Assembly: GCA_021736565.1 (NCBI GenBank)
Contig: JAIPFO010000071.1
Location: 1 to 12,093 of the forward strand
From: Phycisphaerae bacterium
GTDB taxonomy: Bacteria; Planctomycetota; Phycisphaerae; Sedimentisphaerales; SM23-30
Length of the DNA: 12,093 bases
Direction of reading: 5' to 3'
The notes beneath the pieces are model-generated. The model was given only the letters and a program-made list of their open reading frames with translations, was not told where the DNA came from and made no database searches. The position numbers and the translations under genes were made by a program. Of the stretch, positions 1 through 7,300 are shown piece by piece. Each line of letters starts with the position of its first letter. Position 1 is the stretch's first letter.

Positions 1-165
1 TGAACTGGGCATTCTCGTCATGGAGGAACAGCCTTACTTACATGGCTCGGCCAGAGCCTCCGGGGGCAGTGGGACCGGGAGCAAGCCGCCTGGCAAGGCC
101 AAAAGAAATCACGGCCTGCGCCGGGCTGGCGCGTGTGGCCATTCGGTCAACCGGTGACCCGGGTG
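1..165. other. GC-rich, hairpin-rich stretch of unknown nature
   Basis: This stretch is clearly more GC-rich than the sequence after it. It holds three short inverted repeats: GGCTC/GAGCC at 44-58; GCGCC/GGCGC at 118-132, flanked by GGCC on both sides (113-116 and 137-140); and GGTCA/TGACC at 145-159. Two plus-strand frames are open from the window edge, one to a TGA at 155 and one to a TAA at 198. Open frames are expected by chance in GC-rich DNA, and neither peptide resembles a family I know. It could be the tail of an upstream gene, a structured RNA or the end of a mobile element; I cannot decide. Confidence 0.3.
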
Positions 166-185
166 CAAGGAGGGATAAAAATTGC

Positions 186-197
186 GTGAACGCTTAC
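186..197. promoter_or_regulatory. Possible imperfect operator upstream of the fucosidase operon
   Basis: GTGAACGCTTAC is an imperfect palindrome centred on CG, with 8 of its 12 positions self-complementary, lying 27 bp before the fucosidase start. LacI/GalR-family operators are CG-centred palindromes of about this size and often control sugar-use operons, so a sugar-responsive repressor could bind here. The match is weak, no regulator gene is present in the window, and chance is a fair explanation. Confidence 0.18.
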
Positions 198-223
198 TAA
201 AACTCTAATAAGGAGAATCTGAA

Positions 224-3200
224 ATGAGGACATTAATATCAATATTATTGAGCCTACTGATTGTTGGCTCTGCGTCCGCCAGTGAGCTTTCGATCTGGTC
301 AGGCAAACCCGCCGGCAAGTGGATTGAGGCCTATCCCATTGGCAACGGCGGCTTTGGCGCTATGATCTTTGGCGGTGTTGAGAAGGAACGCATCCAGTTC
401 AACCACGATACCCTGTTTAATGGCCAGCCTCACGACTACGCCCATAAAGGTGCGGCCAGACATTTGGCGGCTATTCGAAAACTTCTCTTCGAAGGCAAAC
501 AGGCCGAAGCGCATGAATATGCCAATCGCGAATTTATGAGCGTACGCGATGACGGCAGCAACAGGCAGCGGGCCTATCAGCCCTTTGGCGAGATGATTCT
601 TACTTTTAATCAGTTTGAAGGAAAAACCGTCGAAAACTACCGGCGGGAATTGGATATCGATAACGCGGTCGCCTCATTGAAATTCGACGTCGATGGTACA
701 ACATATACACGTGAGGTATTTGCATCATTTCCCGACAACGTCATTGTGACCCGGTTTGAGGCCAGCAAAAATGGCGCGATTAATTGTATTGCATCACTTT
801 CAAGTCCGCACGATAACATAAAATATTGGACTGAGCCCTCTGGGCTTATAATAATGGCTGGTCAGGTAAAAGCCGGGGTTACGAAATTCGAGGCACGCCT
901 GAAAATCCGCCTCGAAGGTGGCAAGGCCACTCCCAAAGATGGTGCTATAGAGATTACCGGTGCCGATAAGGTTACACTCATCCTGGCGGGCGATTCCAGC
1001 GTTATCAACTATAAAGATGTTAGCGGCAATCCTACCTTAAAAAATACTATAACGCTCAAAAAAATCGAAAATAAACTCTATGGAATTATTAAGGCCGATC
1101 ACATCCAGGACTATCGAGCATTGTTTGGCCGTGTCTCGCTGGATGTGGGAACATCCGAAAAGGCCAAAATGCCAACCGCCGAGAGGCTCAAAGATTTTGA
1201 TGCCACCGACCCTCAGCTTGTAGAGCTGTTCTTCCAGTATGGCCGGTACTTGATGATAGCGTGCAGTCGGCCGGGCAGTCAACCGGCCAATCTGCAGGGC
1301 CTTTGGAACGACAGTGTCAGCCCGCCATGGGATAGCAAGTACACCTGTAATATCAATACCGAGATGAACTACTGGCCGGCGGAAATGACGAACCTGGCCG
1401 AATGCCATGAACCGCTGTTTAGCGCACTCCAAGATCTTTCTGTAACAGGCGACAATGTGGCCAAAGAGCACTACGGTGCACGCGGCTGGGTGGTCCATCA
1501 CAACTTTGACCTCTGGCGTGGCGCCGCGCCGATCAATAATGCCAATCACGGCATCTGGGTCGTCGGCGGCGCGTGGATGTGTCAGCATTTGTGGTGGCAT
1601 TATGATTTTGGGCGTGACAAGGAATATCTTAAGAACACGGCATACCCGCTGATGAAAAATGCGGCGATCTTCTTTGTCGATTACCTGATAGAAGATCCCA
1701 GGAATGATAAGGGCTGGTTGATCTCCGGTCCGTCCAATTCACCTGAGAATCAAGGCCTGGTGATGGGGCCAACCATGGATCACCAGGTTATTCGAAACCT
1801 CTTTGCCAATGTGATCGAAGCGTCACGGATTCTGAATGTCGATGAAGACCTGCGCAACCAGTTGATCGCCATGCGCAAACGGATCGCTCCCAACCAGATC
1901 GGCAAATACGGCCAGTTGCAGGAGTGGCTCGAAGATAAAGATGATCCCAAAAGTAAGCACCGTCATGTCTCTCATCTTTGGGGCTTGCATCCGGGCAACG
2001 AGATCCATCCGCTGACCACGCCCGATCTGGCCAACGCCTGCAAAGTCACCCTGGCTCAACGCGGCGATGGCGGTACGGGCTGGTCCAAGGCATGGAAGAT
2101 CAATTTCTGGGCCCGCTTATTAGATGGGGACCATTCCTTTAAAATGCTGGCCGAGGCACTGCGAGGTAATACCTACCCCAATCTGTTCGACGCGCACCCG
2201 CCATTCCAGATCGATGGTAATTTCGGCGCCACCTCGGGCATCACCGAGATGCTGCTCCAGAGCCATCTCGGTGAAATACACTTGCTGCCGGCATTACCAT
2301 CGGCATTGCCCAACGGCAGTGTAAAAGGCTTGCGGGCACGCGGCGGATTTGAAGTTGACATCAACTGGGCAGAAGGCCAGTTGATTTCGGCGACCATACA
2401 CAGCCACGCCGGAACAGAGTGCATTGTGCGATACAATGCAAAAACGCTGAACCTGAATATGGAGGCAGGGGCAACGGTCGATATGACCGAAAAGGATATA
2501 GCCCTTAATGGTGTAACTGGGAATATTTTCAATGTCAGTCAATCCGACAAGTGTTTTGACCTGTTGAAAGAAACGGTTTTTGACCCCAAAACAAACGAAG
2601 GCAAATCCCGCCATACCGTTTACTGGACGGACAAAACCATAATTACAAAAGTCATTACGCAGGTCAATTTCAAGGGAATTGCAGGGCCGGTTATTACGAA
2701 GTTCCATCCCCTCGACCCGGTTAAAGCCAGGCCTGCCGCCGAAGGCAAGCCGTTTGCCACCAGGTTTGCCACCGTCTTACCGGAATCAAAGAAAGCGACC
2801 GGGTTGTCAAAAGACGGCAAAAGTTTTACCGGCTGGTTCACGCTGGATACGAAATCAAGACGGCTGCGTGGCGGAACCGTTAAGGCTGATGGCAAGGCGA
2901 TAAAAGCGTCTTTACTCAGAGGGGATTCGAAGGTTTATATTCAGACGGACTCAAGAGCAGAAGAGCTTAGTAAAGGCTTCTGGAAAACGACAATCCAGGG
3001 CAATGACGTTGATGGCAAGTTTGTATTAGACCGCATGGAAATTTATCCGCTTGTTGACCCGAGAACCGTTGACGATCCCAAACTGCCGCGCGTGCTGGTC
3101 ATTGGAGACTCGATCAGTATGAACTATCACGAGGCCGCCAAAGCAGCCCTTGCCGGCAAGGCAAACTATTACCGCTGCGAAGGCAATGGTGGTCCCTCTG

Positions 3201-3703
3201 ATCGCGGCCTCAGCAGTATGGAACTATGGCTGGGCGATTATACCCAAAAGGGATTGCACTGGGATGTGATTCAGTTCAACCACGGACTCCATGACCTCAA
3301 GCAGGCTTATGATAAGGCCACCGATACCTGGGGCGCCCATCAGGTCTCTATTGAAGAGTATATGAAAAACCTCGAAAGAGAGATTCAGATCATGAAGAAA
3401 ACAGGGGCCACATTGATCTGGTGTGCGACCACGCCGGTTCCCAACAGCAACCCCGGGCAATATGCCCGTCGTAAGGGCGAAGCGGCCGTTTTTAACAAAG
3501 CCGCATTGGAGGTCATCAGGAAGCATCTGGAAATACAGGTCAATGACCTGCATAAATTTATCAGTGAATCCAGGGCATTCGACTCATGGCGACAAGGGAC
3601 CGATGTGCACTTTTGGAGCAAGGACCTCCAAGCATTGGCAGGCAACGCAGTCGCCGATGCGATAACCAAAGCACTGCCGACACCTCCAAATCCAAAAAGG
3701 TAA
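224..3703 (+). CDS. Secreted GH95-type alpha-L-fucosidase fused to a C-terminal SGNH hydrolase/esterase
   Basis: Predicted extracytoplasmic bifunctional enzyme: a GH95 alpha-L-fucosidase (inverting release of terminal fucose) joined to an SGNH-fold esterase. Residues 1-19 form a Sec signal peptide with an SASA cleavage region. The GH95 N-domain motif (EAYPIGNGGFGAMIFGG) follows, and the catalytic region contains NINTEMNYWPAE (N376, N378), SPENQ (E508) and QIDGNFG (D664). These match the Asn pair, general acid and Asp known from Bifidobacterium AfcA. GH95 ends near residue 760, close to the usual family length. Residues about 770-950 are unassigned and beta-rich. The SGNH domain starts near 955: GDSIS (S963), EGNGG (986-990), FNHGLHDLK (N1019) and DVHF (D1127, H1129). 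TAAGGAG at 209-215 gives an ideal ribosome site for this ATG. The sulfatase gene follows after 8 bp. The fucosidase call is firm; the ester substrate is inferred. Confidence 0.92.
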   Translation: MRTLISILLSLLIVGSASASELSIWSGKPAGKWIEAYPIGNGGFGAMIFGGVEKERIQFNHDTLFNGQPHDYAHKGAARHLAAIRKLLFEGKQAEAHEYANREFMSVRDDGSNRQRAYQPFGEMILTFNQFEGKTVENYRRELDIDNAVASLKFDVDGTTYTREVFASFPDNVIVTRFEASKNGAINCIASLSSPHDNIKYWTEPSGLIIMAGQVKAGVTKFEARLKIRLEGGKATPKDGAIEITGADKVTLILAGDSSVINYKDVSGNPTLKNTITLKKIENKLYGIIKADHIQDYRALFGRVSLDVGTSEKAKMPTAERLKDFDATDPQLVELFFQYGRYLMIACSRPGSQPANLQGLWNDSVSPPWDSKYTCNINTEMNYWPAEMTNLAECHEPLFSALQDLSVTGDNVAKEHYGARGWVVHHNFDLWRGAAPINNANHGIWVVGGAWMCQHLWWHYDFGRDKEYLKNTAYPLMKNAAIFFVDYLIEDPRNDKGWLISGPSNSPENQGLVMGPTMDHQVIRNLFANVIEASRILNVDEDLRNQLIAMRKRIAPNQIGKYGQLQEWLEDKDDPKSKHRHVSHLWGLHPGNEIHPLTTPDLANACKVTLAQRGDGGTGWSKAWKINFWARLLDGDHSFKMLAEALRGNTYPNLFDAHPPFQIDGNFGATSGITEMLLQSHLGEIHLLPALPSALPNGSVKGLRARGGFEVDINWAEGQLISATIHSHAGTECIVRYNAKTLNLNMEAGATVDMTEKDIALNGVTGNIFNVSQSDKCFDLLKETVFDPKTNEGKSRHTVYWTDKTIITKVITQVNFKGIAGPVITKFHPLDPVKARPAAEGKPFATRFATVLPESKKATGLSKDGKSFTGWFTLDTKSRRLRGGTVKADGKAIKASLLRGDSKVYIQTDSRAEELSKGFWKTTIQGNDVDGKFVLDRMEIYPLVDPRTVDDPKLPRVLVIGDSISMNYHEAAKAALAGKANYYRCEGNGGPSDRGLSSMELWLGDYTQKGLHWDVIQFNHGLHDLKQAYDKATDTWGAHQVSIEEYMKNLEREIQIMKKTGATLIWCATTPVPNSNPGQYARRKGEAAVFNKAALEVIRKHLEIQVNDLHKFISESRAFDSWRQGTDVHFWSKDLQALAGNAVADAITKALPTPPNPKR

Positions 3704-3711
3704 ATACACAT

Positions 3712-5145
3712 ATGAAGCTTAACAGACGAAATTTTCTGACAACCGTAGGCCTCGGCCTTCTGGGGGCATCGCTGCCGGCAATAGGGGCTGCCAGGAAGGC
3801 AGCGCCTAAACCGCCCAACATTCTCTTTATTGCTGTGGACGACCTGAGGCCGCAATTGGGCTGTTTCGGTCATGCTGAAACGCGTTCGCCAAATATAGAC
3901 AAGCTTGCCTCCCGGGGAACCCTGTTCCAACGCGCCTACTGTAATGTTCCGGTCTGCGGCCCCTCGCGAGTCAGCGTATTAACCGGTATTCGCACGAACG
4001 CCAATCAGTGGGAAAGCAAGAACCTGAAAACGGACTATGCCACGCTGCCGGCGTTCTTCAAGAAGCACGGCTATCACGCGATCTCCAATGGCAAAGTGTT
4101 TCATGTCATGAATGACAGCAAGGAAGACTGGAGTGAACTTCCGTGGCGTCCTGTCGAAATCTATTATGGCAAGAAAGACTGGGCAAACTATAATGCTTAC
4201 GGTCTCTGGCAGGATGATGAATCTTCAGGAAAGACTAATCCCAGGTCAAAACGCGGTCCATACTGCGAAGCGGCCGATGTCCCCGATAACGCTTACCAGG
4301 ATGGAAAAGTTGCCGATAAAACGATCGCGGACCTTCAACGAATGAAAACGCTCAATGAACCCTTCTTCCTGGCGTGCGGCTTCTGGCGGCCGCATCTGCC
4401 ATTTAACGCTCCCAAGAAATACTGGGACATGTACAAACGCGACGAGATTAAAATGGCTGAAAATCGTTTCCGCCCTGAAAACCTGCCCGATCCGTGCCGG
4501 ACCTCCAGGGAGATTGACGGCTACGGGTTGACCGGTCCGCGAAAAGAGTCAGACGAATTCCACAAAGAGGCCCGGCATGCTTACTATGCGTGTGTCAGCT
4601 ATGTCGATGCCCAGATCGGAAAGGTCATCCAATCGCTGGAAGACCTGGGCCTTGCTGAAAATACGATTATCGTTCTCTGGGGCGACCATGGCTGGAACCT
4701 GGGCGAGCACAATTTCTGGGGCAAGCATAACACGCTCAATAACGCCCTTCATGCTCCACTGGTCGTCTGTGCGCCCGGGACAAGGAAAAACAATCGGACG
4801 AATCGACTGGTCGAGTTTGTCGATATCTATCCCACCCTCTGTGAACTGGCCGGACTGCCTGTACCCCGGCATGCCCAGGGCAAAAGCTTTGTTCCCCTGA
4901 TGAACGATCCAAAACAAACATGGAAACCGGCCGTCTTCTCTAAATGGTCAGGATGCCAGGCCGTAAAAACCGACCGCTACCTCTACACCGAATGGAAAAA
5001 GGGCAACAAGGTAAGCCACCGAATGCTCTTTGACCATAACGTGGATCCATTAGAAAATGTCAATATCGCCGAGAACCCCGACGCAAAAGAGACCGTCGAG
5101 AAACTCAGCAGGCTCCTTCAGGGCGGTTGGAAGAGTATAAAATGA
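3712..5145 (+). CDS. Tat-exported S1-family sulfatase (iduronate-2-sulfatase-like)
   Basis: Type I arylsulfatase-superfamily enzyme that hydrolyses sulfate esters, probably on a fucose-rich or other sulfated polysaccharide. The 477-aa product starts with a twin-arginine signal (NRRNFL, residues 4-9) and a hydrophobic stretch ending in AIGAA. Metal ligands D43 and D44 lie in VDDLRP. The nucleophile motif is C82-G-P-S-R, the Cys form that must be converted to formylglycine. A second metal/active-site cluster is GDHGWNLGEH (D325, H326) with K338 in WGKH. The sequence style resembles planctomycete proteins annotated as iduronate-2-sulfatase, but substrate cannot be read from sequence. A longer in-frame start at 3586 would overlap the fucosidase and precede the Tat signal, so 3712 is preferred; AAAAGG at 3695-3700 is a weak ribosome site. 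The 8-bp gap from the fucosidase stop indicates cotranscription. Confidence 0.93.
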   Translation: MKLNRRNFLTTVGLGLLGASLPAIGAARKAAPKPPNILFIAVDDLRPQLGCFGHAETRSPNIDKLASRGTLFQRAYCNVPVCGPSRVSVLTGIRTNANQWESKNLKTDYATLPAFFKKHGYHAISNGKVFHVMNDSKEDWSELPWRPVEIYYGKKDWANYNAYGLWQDDESSGKTNPRSKRGPYCEAADVPDNAYQDGKVADKTIADLQRMKTLNEPFFLACGFWRPHLPFNAPKKYWDMYKRDEIKMAENRFRPENLPDPCRTSREIDGYGLTGPRKESDEFHKEARHAYYACVSYVDAQIGKVIQSLEDLGLAENTIIVLWGDHGWNLGEHNFWGKHNTLNNALHAPLVVCAPGTRKNNRTNRLVEFVDIYPTLCELAGLPVPRHAQGKSFVPLMNDPKQTWKPAVFSKWSGCQAVKTDRYLYTEWKKGNKVSHRMLFDHNVDPLENVNIAENPDAKETVEKLSRLLQGGWKSIK

Positions 5146-5249
5146 TGCCAAATAAGGCCGAAAAGGAAGTGTCGCCTGATTCGACGCCGCTTTTTAAAAA
5201 TTGGGGTAACGGACCTCCAAGAGAAAGTTTTGGTCAACTTTTGATGTGA
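5142..5249 (+). CDS. Possible 35-residue ORF overlapping the sulfatase stop (remnant or microprotein)
   Basis: ATGA at 5142-5145 overlaps the sulfatase stop codon, a layout typical of translationally coupled genes. The reading frame encodes 35 residues, including a charged start and the segment DSTPLFKNWGN, then stops at 5247-5249. The opening is reminiscent of the cytoplasmic start of small single-pass membrane proteins found beside transporters, but here no membrane segment follows. It could therefore be a gene cut short by mutation, a tiny coupled peptide, or chance. I do not recognise it and the evidence is only positional. Confidence 0.22.
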   Translation: MMPNKAEKEVSPDSTPLFKNWGNGPPRESFGQLLM

Positions 5250-5297
5250 CCGTCCAGTGTGGTTGTCGGGCCTGTGAGTATTGTCGAGTGGTCGCGA

Positions 5298-5326
5298 TTG
5301 AAACTCCGATTAAGTTAAGATGTAAG
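5298..5326 (+). promoter_or_regulatory. Candidate sigma70-like promoter
   Basis: TTGAAA at 5298-5303 and TGTAAG at 5321-5326 are separated by 17 bp and match the consensus at 5 of 6 and 4 of 6 positions. It lies downstream of the fucosidase-sulfatase operon and upstream of two dyads and the small ORF, so it could start the next transcript. Such matches occur by chance in AT-rich spacers. Confidence 0.28.
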
Positions 5327-5369
5327 TCTTTGTAAATTAAGGACATATCTTATACGCGGTCCGAAAAAA

Positions 5370-5387
5370 TGTACTCGGGTGAGTACA
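5370..5387. repeat. Perfect 7-bp inverted repeat (operator or hairpin)
   Basis: TGTACTC at 5370-5376 and GAGTACA at 5381-5387 are perfect reverse complements around GGGT. The 18-bp dyad has the size of a dimeric regulator site, but as RNA it would also form a tight hairpin. No T-run follows, so it is not an intrinsic terminator. A second dyad begins 11 bp later. Confidence 0.5.
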
Positions 5388-5397
5388 ATGGCCGGAT

Positions 5398-5418
5398 TGT
5401 CTCGATAGATTTGAGACA
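5398..5418. repeat. Second 6-bp inverted repeat beside the first
   Basis: TGTCTC at 5398-5403 and GAGACA at 5413-5418 pair perfectly around a 9-base loop. It sits 11 bp after the TGTACTC dyad and the arms of the two are similar (TGTactc versus TGTctc, ending in gAgtACA versus gAgACA). The pair could be a double operator or two hairpins in one leader. No function is known. Confidence 0.4.
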
Positions 5419-5469
5419 GGCTGTGATGGTATGCCTGGAAATATATATTTTGCTATGAGCAGGAATGAA

Positions 5470-5709
5470 ATGATGAAACACAGGATTAAGATAGCATTAC
5501 AGGAGGTCAAGGCAATGGTTCAGAAGGCGGGGTATCGCTGTGCGGTCACCACGGTTATGGACAGTGAGAGTGATTTATTTGAGTTGAATCGAATCGCTTT
5601 TACTGATAGAGTGACCCCGGGGGGATTTGCCGTCACGCTTTCCGAAATGTTTGGAAGGGTGTCGCGGTGCTATTGGTGCATCGATGGAACGAGATTGTAT
5701 GAAGTTTGA
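5470..5709 (+). CDS. Hypothetical small protein (about 79 aa), doubtful
   Basis: This open frame would encode about 79 residues from the paired ATG ATG at 5470/5473, or 92 residues from an upstream ATG at 5431. AGGA at 5461-5464 favours the 5470/5473 starts; the 5431 start has no ribosome site. The product begins with a basic, helix-prone stretch (MMKHRIKIALQEVKAMVQ) followed by a mixed region with two Cys near the end (CYWC). There is no signal peptide, membrane segment or motif I recognise. A different frame (5627-5851) overlaps its end, so if a real gene was here it may be decayed. It precedes the glycosyltransferase by 172 bp. Confidence 0.33.
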   Translation: MMKHRIKIALQEVKAMVQKAGYRCAVTTVMDSESDLFELNRIAFTDRVTPGGFAVTLSEMFGRVSRCYWCIDGTRLYEV

Positions 5710-5835
5710 TACGAATGAGACAACCTGGAAATCTGAGGGACTCTGTGGCTGGAGACTTACCGGGGATTGCGTAATATTGAACCGGGATTTTGTGTGGCTT
5801 GGCTGGATGGTGCACTGGATTCATGGCGAGAGAGG

Positions 5836-5858
5836 ATCGCGCCGCGGTTAGCGGCGAT
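5836..5858 (+). promoter_or_regulatory. GC-rich hairpin just upstream of the glycosyltransferase start
   Basis: CGCCGC at 5840-5845 and GCGGCG at 5851-5856 form six GC pairs around the loop GGTTA. An alternative register with G5841 bulged gives eight pairs from 5836 to 5858. It ends 23 bases before the ATG at 5882 and 5 bases before the only ribosome-site-like sequence (GAGG, 5864-5867). No T-run follows, so it is not a terminator. It could affect translation initiation or mRNA stability. Confidence 0.4.
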
Positions 5859-5881
5859 TAAAAGAGGACGATAAAAACGTT

Positions 5882-7300
5882 ATGACATTATTATCTGAGA
5901 TAAAGTATAGTCAAGGCAATGGTTATGTGGGGACTGTTTTGTATCTTACCTATGCGTATGTGGATCATCCGACCGGGGCGGGGTGTATTCGGGCTGTGCG
6001 GTTTATCGATGGATTGCTGACGGCAGGGTATCAGGTTGTAGTGGTTTCTATGGATAAAGAACCTTCTTTGAAGGAGGTTGCCCCGGGTTTGATTGCCTGT
6101 CGGGTAGGGGACGATGGGCGATTGCCGGATGAGATGTTGAGTGCGAAGGGTTTGGGCCGTTGGCCATTTTTGAAGTTTTTGCCCGGGCCGGATGTTTATG
6201 GGCGGGTGAATAAGGGGGTGTATCGTGCGTGCGGCTGGCTGGTGAAAACGTATCGGCCGGAGTTGGTGTATGTAATGACGCCGCCCTGTTTTTCACTCAA
6301 TGCCGTTGGATTCCAAGTGCCGCAGAAATATGATCTTCCGTTCGTGATGGAGTTGGATGATGCCTGGGCCGCTGGGATGTATTGGCCGTATCGCAATTTT
6401 ATCAGGCGGTATCTGGCCGATAAATGGGAGCGGCGGTGTTTGATGGCGGCCGATAAGGTCGTGACGGTAACCGAGACGCATCGGGAGATTTTGATAGGGG
6501 CCTATGGTGATGAAATGTCGGATAAAATTCTGACGATCAGGCACAGTTATGATCCATTGATCATGAATTGTGATCGTGGCCAGAATACTAAGGATGTTGG
6601 AACAGGTGATAAAAACAGTCCATTTCGGATGGCTTATGTGGGGCAGGTTCGCGGGGTCGATATGGTGGGGGGGGTGACCTTTGGCAAGGTGGTCAGGCGT
6701 ATCTGGCAGATGGTTCGCAAGGGATTACTGGGAGCAAACTTCTGTGAAAAAATAGTCCTGGAGTGGATGTCGCCGCATTACTTGATAGAAGCGATGGGGC
6801 AGGTCGCTCAGCAGGATAAGGACTTTGGCCGGCGGGTGCGACTTGATTTTGTCGGCGAGAGTTATGAACAAATTGACCAGTGGGCCCGAAAAGCGAATCT
6901 GCCCAGCCAGATTACCCAGCATGGTCCGATGTCGCAGGAGCGGGCCCAGAAATATGTCGACCAGGCGGATGTACTGCTGGTGAATCTTTATGGGTTGGTG
7001 GGGCATGATTATCACTGGTGCGTTCCGACAAAAATTTATACCTATCTGGCCACGGGCAAGCCGATTTTATCGCTAATGCCGCCCGGGGAAGCCTGCGACC
7101 TGATCAAAGAAGCGGGGGTGGGTTTTTTTGCCCGGCCGGACGATGTGGAGGGAATTGTCAGGCAGTTGAAACGGCTGTTCGAGCAGCATCAGGGCGATGG
7201 GATTGAGGTGAAACCCAACTGGGAGCTGATCCGGCAGTTTGATATCGCAAAACAGCAGCAGAAGTTTGTGGAGATAGTCCAAAGCCTTTCCGCTCCTTAA
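5882..7300 (+). CDS. GT-B fold glycosyltransferase (GT4-like)
   Basis: Predicted cytoplasmic glycosyltransferase that moves a sugar from a nucleotide donor, probably for an envelope or exopolysaccharide; donor and acceptor are unknown. The 472-residue length fits the GT-B class. An N-terminal Rossmann-like half carries the PTGAGCIRAVRFIDGLLTAG acceptor-side loop near residues 30-50. A second half, from about residue 250, ends in the donor-binding region VPTKIYTYLATGKPIL (from V381) followed by EACDLIKEAGVGFF, the usual GT4 C-terminal pattern. The segment about 255-300 looks like an extra basic helical piece between the halves. The start is not strongly supported: GAGG at 5864-5867 is 14 bases away, and a stop at 5849 blocks longer versions. 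A G8 run lies at 6667-6674. The 3' end overlaps lepB by 4 bp on the opposite strand. Confidence 0.85.
   Translation: MTLLSEIKYSQGNGYVGTVLYLTYAYVDHPTGAGCIRAVRFIDGLLTAGYQVVVVSMDKEPSLKEVAPGLIACRVGDDGRLPDEMLSAKGLGRWPFLKFLPGPDVYGRVNKGVYRACGWLVKTYRPELVYVMTPPCFSLNAVGFQVPQKYDLPFVMELDDAWAAGMYWPYRNFIRRYLADKWERRCLMAADKVVTVTETHREILIGAYGDEMSDKILTIRHSYDPLIMNCDRGQNTKDVGTGDKNSPFRMAYVGQVRGVDMVGGVTFGKVVRRIWQMVRKGLLGANFCEKIVLEWMSPHYLIEAMGQVAQQDKDFGRRVRLDFVGESYEQIDQWARKANLPSQITQHGPMSQERAQKYVDQADVLLVNLYGLVGHDYHWCVPTKIYTYLATGKPILSLMPPGEACDLIKEAGVGFFARPDDVEGIVRQLKRLFEQHQGDGIEVKPNWELIRQFDIAKQQQKFVEIVQSLSAP

Noticed and set aside
1037..1600. A 187-codon minus-strand frame inside the fucosidase gene
   Set aside because: It lies opposite conserved GH95 catalytic sequence, and its product shows no recognisable motif.
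3586..3711. A 42-codon N-terminal extension of the sulfatase
   Set aside because: It would overlap the fucosidase end and put the twin-arginine signal inside the protein; the ATG at 3712 starts the signal directly.
3385..3930. A 181-codon minus-strand frame across the fucosidase-sulfatase junction
   Set aside because: It runs opposite the SGNH motifs and the Tat signal, both clearly coding on the plus strand.
5627..5851. A 74-codon plus-strand frame before the glycosyltransferase
   Set aside because: It has no ribosome site, overlaps another frame and ends inside the GC-rich hairpin; kept only as a hint of gene decay.
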